NCBI GenBank assembly: GCA_029573365.1
Contig: JAKQGD010000576.1
Location: forward strand, 1 to 6,266
DNA from: Bacteroidota bacterium
GTDB taxonomy: Bacteria; Bacteroidota; Bacteroidia; Chitinophagales; Saprospiraceae
Direction of reading: 5' to 3'
DNA length: 6,266 bases
Positions 1 to 5,442 of this stretch are shown piece after piece; the stretch's first letter is position 1; every line of letters begins with the position of its first letter. The translations under genes were made by a program, and so were the position numbers. The notes beneath the pieces were generated by a model. It was not told where the DNA came from, made no database searches, and was given only the letters and a program-made list of their open reading frames with translations.

Positions 1-238
1 TTCGCTCTCCTACGGAGCTTCTGCAGGGGCCAACTATCCCGTAAGCGACCGTATATTTATCAACACCCGGATTTCTTACATGCCTGGTGTAAGCACACGG
101 TACTATGTACGCAATACATCAGCAAAAGCTGTAAACAGTTCACTAGACTTGTTCGACCGCAAAAGTAGTCCTACAGATCTTGTCAGGATAGAAGCAGGTG
201 TCATGATCAGCCTTACAAGTAATAACGAACAGGAATAA
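1..238 (+). CDS. C-terminal fragment of a probable outer-membrane beta-barrel protein (5' end outside the window)
   Basis: An open frame enters at base 2 and runs 78 codons to TAA at 236-238; the start lies upstream of the window. The fragment has alternating polar/hydrophobic stretches such as RIFINTRISYMP and TRYYVRNTSAK, and near its end DLVRIEAGVMISL, followed by a short polar tail NNEQE. This pattern fits the last strands of an outer-membrane barrel, with a final amphipathic strand close to the C-terminus. It reads in the same direction as the pseudouridine synthase, whose ATG follows after 8 bases, so the two are probably co-transcribed. The coding call is firm because the frame is open and tightly spaced to the next gene. 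The barrel assignment is an inference from strand pattern only, and I do not recognise the specific family. Confidence 0.6.
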   Translation, partial: SLSYGASAGANYPVSDRIFINTRISYMPGVSTRYYVRNTSAKAVNSSLDLFDRKSSPTDLVRIEAGVMISLTSNNEQE

Positions 239-246
239 CCAACCGT

Positions 247-1311
247 ATGCCGGCCATCAGAAATTCGGACCTGGAACCTACCGATGAACTGTACGAACAT
301 TACCGCATCGTTTGCGACCCGGGCCAAAGCCAGGTCAGGATTGATAAATTTGTTTTCGAGAAGCTCGAAGGTGTCTCCCGCAACAGGGTACAGAATGCCA
401 TAAAAGCTGCATGCATCCTTGTCAATGGCTCCTCTGTAAAAGCCAACTACAAGGTCAAACCCGGCGACGAAATCTCTGTCGTTCTCCCATCAAACCGTGA
501 CGAAATAACAGCCCTCAAGCCCGAAAACATACCCCTCGACGTCTGGTACGAAGATGAGCACCTTATGGTTATCAATAAACCAGCAGGCCTCGTGGTACAC
601 CCGGGTGTGGGTCATTACAGCGGCACACTGGTCAATGCTCTTCTTTTCCATTTTGAGCATGTAAACCTGCCGCTCCTTAAGGGCAACAAAGAAGACCGAC
701 CTGGCCTGGTACACAGGATAGACAAGGGCACTTCGGGCCTCATTCTTATAGCCAAAAACGACTATGCCATGACCCATCTCGCCAATCAGTTTTTTCACCA
801 CACCATCGAGCGTGAATATGTAGCCCTCGTGTGGGGCGAAGTGGATCAGGACCAGGGAACCATCACCGGCAACATAGGCCGCCACGAAAAAGAACGCAAA
901 CAAATGACCGTCTATACCGATGGCGATTACGGAAAACCGGCTGTCACACACTACGAAGTCATCGAGAGACTTTACTATGTGACCCTTGTAAGATGCTGGT
1001 TGGAGACAGGCCGCACCCACCAGATCAGAGTACATATGAAACACATCGGTCACACCCTTTTTAACGATGAGAGGTATGGTGGTGACCGCATACTCAAGGG
1101 CACCATCTTCAGCAAATACAAACAATTTGTCGACAATTGTTTTGAGGTCATGCCACGTCAGGCACTCCATGCTCGCAGCCTTGGCTTCGTACATCCAGTT
1201 ACCGGCGAGTCCATGTATTTTGAGTGTCCCATGCCTGATGACTTCACTGCCGTATTGGCTAAGTGGAGAGATTATGTAACATCACGCCGCGAACTGCTCG
1301 AAAACAACTGA
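247..1311 (+). CDS. rluD: RluA/RluD-family 23S rRNA pseudouridine synthase
   Basis: This 354-residue cytoplasmic enzyme should convert uridines to pseudouridine in rRNA. RluD members modify helix 69 of 23S rRNA (positions 1911, 1915 and 1917 in E. coli numbering). An S4-type RNA-binding domain spans about residues 29-80 (RIDKFVFEKL, SRNRVQNAIKA, VNG, KPGDEI). The catalytic domain follows, with INKPAGLVVHPG at 109-120, the signature RPGLVHRIDKGTSGLILIAK at 151-170 with catalytic Asp159, and GRTHQIRVH at 255-263. The C-terminal part holds RQALHARSLGFVHPVTGE, typical of the family. The ATG at 247 is the only Met before residue 175 and leaves a normal N-terminal extension ahead of S4, so the start is secure. 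No clear Shine-Dalgarno is present. It sits 8 bases behind the barrel-protein fragment and is probably in its transcript. RluD rather than RluA or RluC is favoured by the S4 domain and signature; exact target uridines are inferred. Confidence 0.95.
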   Translation: MPAIRNSDLEPTDELYEHYRIVCDPGQSQVRIDKFVFEKLEGVSRNRVQNAIKAACILVNGSSVKANYKVKPGDEISVVLPSNRDEITALKPENIPLDVWYEDEHLMVINKPAGLVVHPGVGHYSGTLVNALLFHFEHVNLPLLKGNKEDRPGLVHRIDKGTSGLILIAKNDYAMTHLANQFFHHTIEREYVALVWGEVDQDQGTITGNIGRHEKERKQMTVYTDGDYGKPAVTHYEVIERLYYVTLVRCWLETGRTHQIRVHMKHIGHTLFNDERYGGDRILKGTIFSKYKQFVDNCFEVMPRQALHARSLGFVHPVTGESMYFECPMPDDFTAVLAKWRDYVTSRRELLENN

Positions 1312-1318
1312 TTTTCCC

Positions 1319-1326
1319 TACCTTTG
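1319..1326 (+). promoter_or_regulatory. Bacteroidota-type -7 box TACCTTTG upstream of the acyl-CoA reductase gene
   Basis: TACCTTTG matches the Bacteroidota consensus TAnnTTTG exactly and lies in the 35-base gap between the pseudouridine synthase stop and the ATG at 1347. No good TTTG-like -33 element stands 19-21 bases upstream, where the sequence is still inside the previous gene. Transcription would start near 1331, giving a leader of about 16 bases. It suggests the acyl-CoA reductase can be transcribed separately from rluD. Confidence 0.5.
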
Positions 1327-1346
1327 GCACACTGATATCTTAGCCC

Positions 1347-2360
1347 ATGAACCTCCAGCAACGCATAGACTGTCTTATCAGCCTCGGCCATCAGATGGAA
1401 ACGCTCACCGACCCGACATTGGCAGCGGCCATGTCACGGGCAGAGTCCGAAAATGCCTGGTTTACCCGTTCAGGACTGGAAGCCTCGCTCCACGCCATCA
1501 GGACCCGATACCTGACAGCAGAAAGCCTCATGTTGCTTGTCTCCAGTTATCGACTCGATGACCACATCCGCCCCGGAAGAGTGGGCCTGATTATGGCCGG
1601 AAACATACCGCTCGTGGGATTTCATGATCTGCTGTGCTGCTTTCTGACCGGCCACCATGCACTCATCAAATTTTCTGACAAGGACAGAGCCATGATGCAG
1701 TGGGTGACCGACACACTTATATCTAGTGGTGCCCGGGACCTCATCACCACAGCACCTGTACTTAGGGACTACGACGCAGTCATTGCCACCGGCAGCAATA
1801 CATCTGCCATGCAGTTTCGCAGATATTTCAGCCATGTCCCCCACATCATACGCAGCAATCGAAATAGTGTGGCGGTCCTCACCGGCACAGAAAACGACAT
1901 CACACTGGCGATGCTGGGCAGTGATGTATTTTCTTATTTTGGCCTCGGCTGCCGCAATGTAAGTCACCTCTGTGTGCCCCGTAACTACGATTTGACCGCA
2001 CTTTTTCGGGCTTTTGAGCCATACAGGGATACCATGGAGCACCACAAATACAAAAACAACCTCGATTACAATCTTGCCGTTTTTCTCCTCAACAAAGAAG
2101 AATTCCTCCACAGCGAATTTCTCATCCTGAGAGCATCCGACCAGATTGCGTCCAGGATTGCAGTGCTCCATTATCATCGGTATACCGATACAGCAGATCT
2201 AAGCCTGTGGCTCCGGACACACTCAGACGAAATCCAGTGCATAGTTTCAGCGGAGCCTGTGCCTGGGTTTGACCACATACCCTTTGGTCAGTCGCAGTGC
2301 CCCGCGATCGATACCTTTGCCGACGGCGTGGATACCATGCAGTTTTTATTGTCCATTTAG
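1347..2360 (+). CDS. Acyl-CoA reductase, LuxC-like (aldehyde-dehydrogenase fold)
   Basis: The 337-residue product resembles the short LuxC-like acyl-CoA reductases (Pfam LuxC family) found in many Bacteroidota genomes, which are expected to reduce a fatty acyl-CoA to the aldehyde with NAD(P)H. Visible landmarks are GLIMAGNIPLVGFHD at 80-94 (nucleotide-binding region), LIKFSDKD at 106-113, ATGSNTSA at 147-154, IIRSNRNSVAVLTG at 167-180, and VFSYFGLGCRNVSHLCVP at 194-211. Cys202 in GLGCRN is the likely catalytic thiol, and the length is usual for this group. No signal peptide or membrane helix is seen, so it is probably cytosolic. The ATG at 1347 is supported by the TACCTTTG box 20 bases upstream. 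No luxD/luxE-like partner is in the window, so the physiological substrate (lipid, wax or envelope aldehyde metabolism) is unknown. The family call is strong; the reaction is inferred from the family. Confidence 0.85.
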   Translation: MNLQQRIDCLISLGHQMETLTDPTLAAAMSRAESENAWFTRSGLEASLHAIRTRYLTAESLMLLVSSYRLDDHIRPGRVGLIMAGNIPLVGFHDLLCCFLTGHHALIKFSDKDRAMMQWVTDTLISSGARDLITTAPVLRDYDAVIATGSNTSAMQFRRYFSHVPHIIRSNRNSVAVLTGTENDITLAMLGSDVFSYFGLGCRNVSHLCVPRNYDLTALFRAFEPYRDTMEHHKYKNNLDYNLAVFLLNKEEFLHSEFLILRASDQIASRIAVLHYHRYTDTADLSLWLRTHSDEIQCIVSAEPVPGFDHIPFGQSQCPAIDTFADGVDTMQFLLSI

Positions 2361-2399
2361 GTGATTATATTTTCTTTTTGGGCGTGTCCCTCCTTCGTA

Positions 2400-2583
2400 G
2401 GGCCGTGCTATCCGCTGTATGCTCGCATGCCGCTCCTATCACTCACGCATTTAAAAAGTACCGATAGGATGGCTGTCAGGCATTTAATGGGCATCCAAAT
2501 TCATTTGGATGAAATCACCAAATGGCAATTTGCTAGGCGTAGGCTGTGCCTACGCCGTGGTGTCCGCATGGCTTTGCCATAAA
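2400..2583 (+). repeat. 184-bp hairpin-rich interspersed repeat, copy A
   Basis: This copy matches 2853-3036 at a constant offset of 453 bases with 8 mismatches and no indels (about 96% identity), in direct orientation. It contains several inverted repeats: TCCTATC (2434-2440) with GATAGGA (2463-2469); ATCCAAA (2493-2499) with TTTGGAT (2504-2510); CATTTGG (2502-2508) with CCAAATG (2518-2524); the 9-bp hairpin at 2536-2556; and ATGGC-TTT-GCCAT at 2568-2580. Just before it, GGGCGTGTCCC (2380-2390) and a CCCT...AGGG pairing may be part of a longer left end that copy B lacks. The left part (GCTATCCGC ... CTATCACTCACGC) recalls a repeat common between Bacteroidota genes and often translated into spurious small proteins; that is memory, unchecked. 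No transposase is nearby, so it would be a non-autonomous element. Confidence 0.85.
2536..2556 (+). repeat. Perfect 9-bp hairpin within repeat copy A
   Basis: GGCGTAGGC, a TGT loop and GCCTACGCC form a perfect GC-rich stem-loop. It is not followed by a T run, so it does not look like a standard intrinsic terminator. The same hairpin occurs unchanged in copy B at 2989-3009. Confidence 0.8.
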
Positions 2584-2825
2584 CATGTTCGCAAACAAAA
2601 AGAATGGTGTGATTAGCTGGAAATTACTACGTTTGTAAAACATACATACAAATCTCTCGTCCTATGGTCGAGACAAGCTTGTACTAAGTGGATTAGTAGA
2701 AAATGAGGAAATTGGTTATGCGGTAGTGCTAGCAATTACTTGGGAATGCAACAGATGTTAGACATTGACGTTATGGATTTATGAAGGTAGCTTATGTACA
2801 AATTAAAAATTTGAAAACACTTCGA
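2584..2825. other. Spacer between the two repeats; no supportable gene
   Basis: This AT-rich stretch separates the two repeat copies. A TACGTTTG sequence at 2628-2635 matches the -7 consensus but lacks a good -33 partner. Right after it an open stretch runs from 2639 to TAG at 2759-2761 (40 codons, containing SSYGRDKLVLSGLVENEEIGY). It has no ATG, GTG or TTG start in frame near its beginning. The protein-like composition could mean a decayed or displaced gene fragment, but I do not recognise it. A short ATG frame at 2781 only leads into repeat B. Confidence 0.4.
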
Positions 2826-2843
2826 CGTAGGCCGGAGCCTACG
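2826..2843 (+). repeat. 7-bp hairpin 9 bases left of repeat copy B
   Basis: CGTAGGC, loop CGGA and GCCTACG form a perfect stem. The following CC extends the right arm to GCCTACGCC (2837-2845), the same 9-mer that forms the right arm of the internal hairpin of both repeat copies. Copy B is therefore bracketed by two hairpins with the same stem sequence, while copy A has no such hairpin on its left. Confidence 0.75.
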
Positions 2844-2852
2844 CCGAGCGAG

Positions 2853-3036
2853 GGGCCGTGCTATCCGCTGTATGCTCGCATGCCGCTCCTATCACTCACG
2901 CATTTAAAAAGTACCGATAGGATGGCTGTCTGGCATTTAATGGGCATCAAATTTCATTTGGATGAAATCACCAAATGGCAATTTGCTAGGCGTAGGCTGT
3001 GCCTACGCCGTGGTGTTGCTATGGCTGTGCCATAAA
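2853..3036 (+). repeat. 184-bp hairpin-rich interspersed repeat, copy B
   Basis: This is the second direct copy of the element at 2400-2583. Of the 8 differences, one falls in GTCAGG/GTCTGG, two in the CCAAATT/CAAATTT stretch, four in TCCGC/TTGCT before the last hairpin and one in that hairpin's loop. The 9-bp hairpin (2989-3009), the CATTTGG/CCAAATG pair (2955-2977) and the ATGGC/GCCAT pair (3021-3033) are all intact, whereas the ATCCAAA/TTTGGAT stem of copy A is weakened here. The repeat ends immediately before a possible promoter for the gene at 3131. Confidence 0.85.
2989..3009 (+). repeat. Perfect 9-bp hairpin within repeat copy B
   Basis: The sequence is identical to the hairpin at 2536-2556: GGCGTAGGC, TGT loop, GCCTACGCC. 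Its conservation between copies that differ elsewhere supports structure as the relevant property of the element. Confidence 0.8.
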
Positions 3037-3037
3037 T

Positions 3038-3069
3038 CTTGGTAGTTTGCCATAAAATTTATACATCTG
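3038..3069 (+). promoter_or_regulatory. Possible weak promoter for the 233-residue membrane protein gene
   Basis: CTTG (3038-3041) is followed after 20 bases by TACATCTG (3062-3069). Against the Bacteroidota pattern TTTG-N19-21-TAnnTTTG each half has one mismatch. The leader would be about 55-60 bases. The pair abuts the right end of repeat copy B. The match is imperfect and could be chance in AT-rich DNA. Confidence 0.25.
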
Positions 3070-3130
3070 CATTATATGAGTACTGTATACCAAATTTAAG
3101 AAATCTGATTAAATTAGTAAGTGAAAAATA

Positions 3131-3832
3131 ATGGCAAAGGATTTCGAAATACTAAAAATGGGGCTTGGAATAGCTTGGTTAACAATTTGGTTTTTAGTAA
3201 TTCCAGTTTCAATAATTGCAATAATCGTTACAATCTTTAAACTGATCAAACGAAAGTCCAAGTTGGTGAAATATACTGTGATTCTAAGTCCATTTTTAAT
3301 CCTGCCGATTTTAAATATTGCAATGGCTATAAAAGATTATTCTCTGGGAGAAGCGAAACTAAAATTAGTAGGATATCCTGCACCTGAATTTGCTAATATA
3401 AACCAAGAATACAGAATAGAAAACAAAAGTTTGGGCTGCTCATTTACGGGTACTGAGTATTTGACTGCATTTCGATACAATCAAACAGTAAAATATCTAA
3501 TCAAAAAATTTGGATACCAAAACAATTCGTTTACTGGATTCATGCCTACTAAAGAAATAGCAGTACAGCTTTTATCTACAGGATATTATGAAATTGGTAA
3601 TCTTAAGTTTGGTAAAAATGAAATAATTATAATCGAATATAATTCTGAGTTCTTTCAAATTGATTTAAAAGATCAACATGAATTAGTGAGAAAGACAATT
3701 ATGGAATCAGATCTAAATTCAAATCCGAAATTGAAAATTGTTGAAAAATGTTTAATCATTCAACTAAATAGCACTTGGATATACTTAATCGAATTAGAAA
3801 ATAAAAAGATAATAGCTCAATACAGAATTTAA
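3131..3832 (+). CDS. Unrecognised two-helix membrane protein with a C-terminal soluble domain
   Basis: I do not recognise this 233-residue protein. Two strongly hydrophobic segments lie at about 11-36 (IAWLTIWFLVIPVSIIAIIV) and 48-67 (TVILSPFLILPILNIAMAI). They are joined by a basic loop (KLIKRKSKLVK). By the positive-inside rule that loop is cytoplasmic, which would put both termini and the C-terminal domain of about 165 residues on the periplasmic side. The soluble part is mixed alpha/beta, with GYPAPEF at 81-87, SLGCSFTGTEYL at 100-111 and a strand-rich end (IIIIEYNSEFFQIDL, CLIIQLNSTWIYLIELE); there is no lipobox or catalytic motif. The gene is very AT-rich, unlike the flanking conserved genes, suggesting acquisition by transfer. 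No Shine-Dalgarno is evident; ATG 3131 is the first Met and precedes helix 1 directly. The coding call rests on length, codon pattern and helix layout. Confidence 0.75.
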   Translation: MAKDFEILKMGLGIAWLTIWFLVIPVSIIAIIVTIFKLIKRKSKLVKYTVILSPFLILPILNIAMAIKDYSLGEAKLKLVGYPAPEFANINQEYRIENKSLGCSFTGTEYLTAFRYNQTVKYLIKKFGYQNNSFTGFMPTKEIAVQLLSTGYYEIGNLKFGKNEIIIIEYNSEFFQIDLKDQHELVRKTIMESDLNSNPKLKIVEKCLIIQLNSTWIYLIELENKKIIAQYRI

Positions 3833-4043
3833 ATTAAAAAAGAAATCTTCTGTAACTGTGTAAAGTACAGATTTGGACTATGGTGCTATACTTTAAAATG
3901 GTTTTTAAACCGATCAAATCATTTATAGTATGTTACCAATTGTTGTAGACTCATTTGTGGCTTCAGTTCACGGGCCCACAGTAACGCTGGATCTTAACCT
4001 CGACCTTAACCTCAATCTAAAATAGCGTTATTGTCGTTAAACA
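3833..4043. other. Intergenic AT-rich region without a gene
   Basis: No supportable reading frame is seen here. Seventeen bases after the preceding stop lies a 6-bp inverted repeat, TCTGTA (3849-3854) with TACAGA (3866-3871), with an 11-base loop and no T run. It could be a weak transcript end but is not convincing. GGTTT-TT-AAACC occurs near 3900. The second half holds a GC-richer patch (GGGCCC palindrome near 3972) leading into the hexamer repeat at 3993-4020. Confidence 0.4.
3993..4020 (+). repeat. CTCAAC-like hexamer repeat, cluster 1
   Basis: The stretch is a degenerate tandem of six-base units (CTTAAC, CTCGAC, CTTAAC, CTCAAT, CTAA). Its last 13 bases, AACCTCAATCTAA (4008-4020), recur exactly at 5232-5244 in the same orientation beyond the propeller gene. 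Its function is unknown. Confidence 0.65.
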
Positions 4044-4075
4044 CTTGTAAAAACCAAGGCTGTACGGTAAATTTG
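4044..4075 (+). promoter_or_regulatory. Bacteroidota-type promoter for the propeller lipoprotein gene
   Basis: CTTG (4044-4047) stands 20 bases before TAAATTTG (4068-4075). The -7 box matches TAnnTTTG perfectly, the -33 box has three of four bases, and the spacing is within 19-21. Transcription should begin near 4080, giving a leader of about 45 bases to ATG 4127. This is the best-formed complete promoter in the window. Confidence 0.6.
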
Positions 4076-4126
4076 TGGTAGATATAAACAAATGCACTAA
4101 CCCGACAAATTTTAAACAGACCGACC

Positions 4127-5185
4127 ATGAAACAATGTGTATTTTTGTTTGTGATTCTTTTAACTCTTTTGTTATCTTGCTATGGACAAAAAATAAAGCA
4201 ACAGCAAACAGCAGGTTATATAGTAAAAGGAGAGGTCGTAACTGAACTTGGGAGTAGTATAATGAGTATTTATCAAGATAAAAATAATTATTACTGGTTT
4301 GGTAGTTGGGAAACGGGAGTGTATAAATATGATGGAAAAGAATTAGTTAATTTTACAACATCACACGGTTTGCTAAACAACAGAATTGACGAAATAAAAG
4401 AGGATAATTTTGGTAACATATATTTTGGCAGTGCAAACGCCAGGTCTGCAATATCAAAATTTGATGGTAATACTTTCACAACATTAGAAGCAATTCCCAT
4501 CGAAAAATGGAAACTTGATTCCACAGATATGTGGTTTAAATATTCTTATAGAAATACTGGGAAAGTGTATCGCTATGATGGCACAACTTTATATGAATTG
4601 CAGATTCCAAAGCCACCCGGTCTATCGAATCCATTTGATGTTTATAGCATTTATAAAGACATAAAAGGAAACATTTGGTTTGGTACCAATCCGGTCGGAG
4701 TATGCCGGTATGACGGAAAGTCATTTGATTGGATTACCGAGCAGGATGTAACAGAGTTTCGCAATGAAGGTGCAAACGGAGTGCGTTCGATTGTAGAAGA
4801 TAAAAACGGCGACTTTTGGTTTAATACCGAATATCGTTACAGCATTTATGACAGCATCACATCAAAAAGTAAAAAATTGTACACAAGACATAAAAGCATA
4901 GGCTGTTTAGATGGGAAAGCAGACAGTAATTTGGACGAGTATCTGTCTAGTGTCATTGATAACAATAATAATTTATGGTTTGTGACTTATCGTGATGGTG
5001 TCTGGAAATATGATGGATCGAACATTTCTCATTTTCCCGTTAAATACAACTCGAAGCACATTACGCTTTTTAGCATATATAAAGACAACAATGGCGAACT
5101 TTGGATAGGAACACACGAGAATGGAGCATTTAAATTTAACGGCCAGACATTTGAGAAATTTGAACCATATTCTAAACGGAAATAG
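4127..5185 (+). CDS. Orphan two-component-regulator-propeller (Reg_prop) lipoprotein, seven blades
   Basis: The 352-residue product starts with MKQCVFLFVILLTLLLSCYG, a lipoprotein signal with lipobox LLSC and Cys18 as the likely lipidated residue. The rest is seven repeats of the Reg_prop type (I.xD..GN.WFGT...GV.KYDG..F..F), at about 48-77, 90-121, 128-160, 175-204, 222-253, 276-304 and 317-346. Clear examples are IYKDIKGNIWFGTNPVGVCR (175-194) and IYKDNNGELWIGTHENGAFK (317-336). Seven is enough for a closed beta-propeller. In hybrid two-component systems such propellers form the periplasmic sensor, but here there is no transmembrane segment, histidine kinase or DNA-binding domain after the last blade. 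It is therefore probably a free-standing binding or scaffold protein. After Cys18 come GQKIKQQQ rather than acidic residues, so the acidic surface-export signal known in some Bacteroidota is absent, and a periplasm-facing location is more likely. The gene is AT-rich and flanked by CTCAAC-like repeats. The ligand is unknown. Confidence 0.85.
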   Translation: MKQCVFLFVILLTLLLSCYGQKIKQQQTAGYIVKGEVVTELGSSIMSIYQDKNNYYWFGSWETGVYKYDGKELVNFTTSHGLLNNRIDEIKEDNFGNIYFGSANARSAISKFDGNTFTTLEAIPIEKWKLDSTDMWFKYSYRNTGKVYRYDGTTLYELQIPKPPGLSNPFDVYSIYKDIKGNIWFGTNPVGVCRYDGKSFDWITEQDVTEFRNEGANGVRSIVEDKNGDFWFNTEYRYSIYDSITSKSKKLYTRHKSIGCLDGKADSNLDEYLSSVIDNNNNLWFVTYRDGVWKYDGSNISHFPVKYNSKHITLFSIYKDNNGELWIGTHENGAFKFNGQTFEKFEPYSKRK

Positions 5186-5222
5186 CTTTGGCAGCCTATC
5201 TTGTCGTCAAAAAGTCAAATAT

Positions 5223-5244
5223 CTCAACCCCAACCTCAATCTAA
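5223..5244 (+). repeat. CTCAAC-like hexamer repeat, cluster 2
   Basis: CTCAAC-CCCAAC-CTCAAT-CTAA sits 37 bases after the propeller gene stop. Its last 13 bases, AACCTCAATCTAA (5232-5244), are identical to 4008-4020, so the propeller gene lies between two direct copies. Confidence 0.65.
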
Positions 5245-5350
5245 GTTTCCAGGTTCTGGCTTTTGGCTGCTGGCTAATGTGCTGGTTTGCTTACTGGAAA
5301 TGGTTGATGTCTTTGGTCCCGGTAGTTAGCTATAGGGATTAGTCATTAGT

Positions 5351-5362
5351 CTCAACCTCAAC
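5351..5362 (+). repeat. CTCAAC hexamer repeat, cluster 3
   Basis: Two perfect CTCAAC units occur in tandem, in the same orientation as clusters 1 and 2, about 110 bases beyond cluster 2 and upstream of the TonB-receptor gene. Confidence 0.5.
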
Positions 5363-5404
5363 TTCTTTTTTGATGGTTCCACTTATTCTGCACACTAACT
5401 TTCA

Positions 5405-5435
5405 TATGCGTGGCGTTTAAAAATCCGTAACTTTG
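5405..5435 (+). promoter_or_regulatory. Bacteroidota-type promoter close to the TonB-receptor start codon
   Basis: TAACTTTG (5428-5435) matches TAnnTTTG exactly. TATG (5405-5408), three of four bases of TTTG, lies 19 bases upstream. The ATG is at 5443, only 7 bases after the -7 box, so a start site at the usual distance would give a leaderless or nearly leaderless mRNA. Confidence 0.5.
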
Positions 5436-5442
5436 GGGCCGT

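Larger units (their letters stand above)
5186..5404. other. Intergenic region with low-complexity repeats, no supportable gene
   Basis: The stretch between the propeller gene and the TonB-receptor promoter contains two CTCAAC-type clusters and a run of GGCTnnTGG-like units near 5257-5290 (GGCTTTTGGCTGCTGGCT). A frame open through it at 5121-5342 starts inside the propeller gene and encodes repeat-derived, Leu/Trp-rich sequence, so I do not call it a gene. A T run at 5365-5370 has no stem before it. Confidence 0.4.

Noticed and set aside
490..1194. Long open frame on the - strand opposite rluD
   Set aside because: The + strand frame carries the full set of pseudouridine-synthase motifs; the antisense frame is Val/Cys/His-rich with no recognisable domain.
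1470..2177. Long open frame on the - strand opposite the acyl-CoA reductase gene
   Set aside because: The + strand has clear family motifs. The antisense product shows none and mirrors codon bias of the real gene.
2361..2582. Open frame of 73 codons across repeat copy A
   Set aside because: It has no ATG start, its length comes from the repeat, and most differences between the two copies change amino acids while stems are kept. It is better explained as a structured repeat.
2639..2761. Forty-codon open stretch containing SSYGRDKLVLSGLVENEEIGY after a TACGTTTG box
   Set aside because: No start codon lies in frame near its beginning, and I recognise no family; at most a gene remnant.
2781..3035. 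Open frame of 84 codons across repeat copy B, starting at ATG 2781
   Set aside because: About three quarters is the same repeat as copy A, and the unique N-terminal part also runs through a hairpin (2826-2843). There is no independent coding sign.
3849..3871. Possible intrinsic terminator after the 233-residue protein gene
   Set aside because: The stem is only 6 bp with an 11-base loop and is not followed by a T run.
4024..4042. GTTAAAC near 4036 looked like an integron attC core (GTTRRRY)
   Set aside because: No matching RYYYAAC partner or attC-like fold was found around it, and there is no integrase in the window. A single 7-mer in AT-rich DNA is expected by chance.
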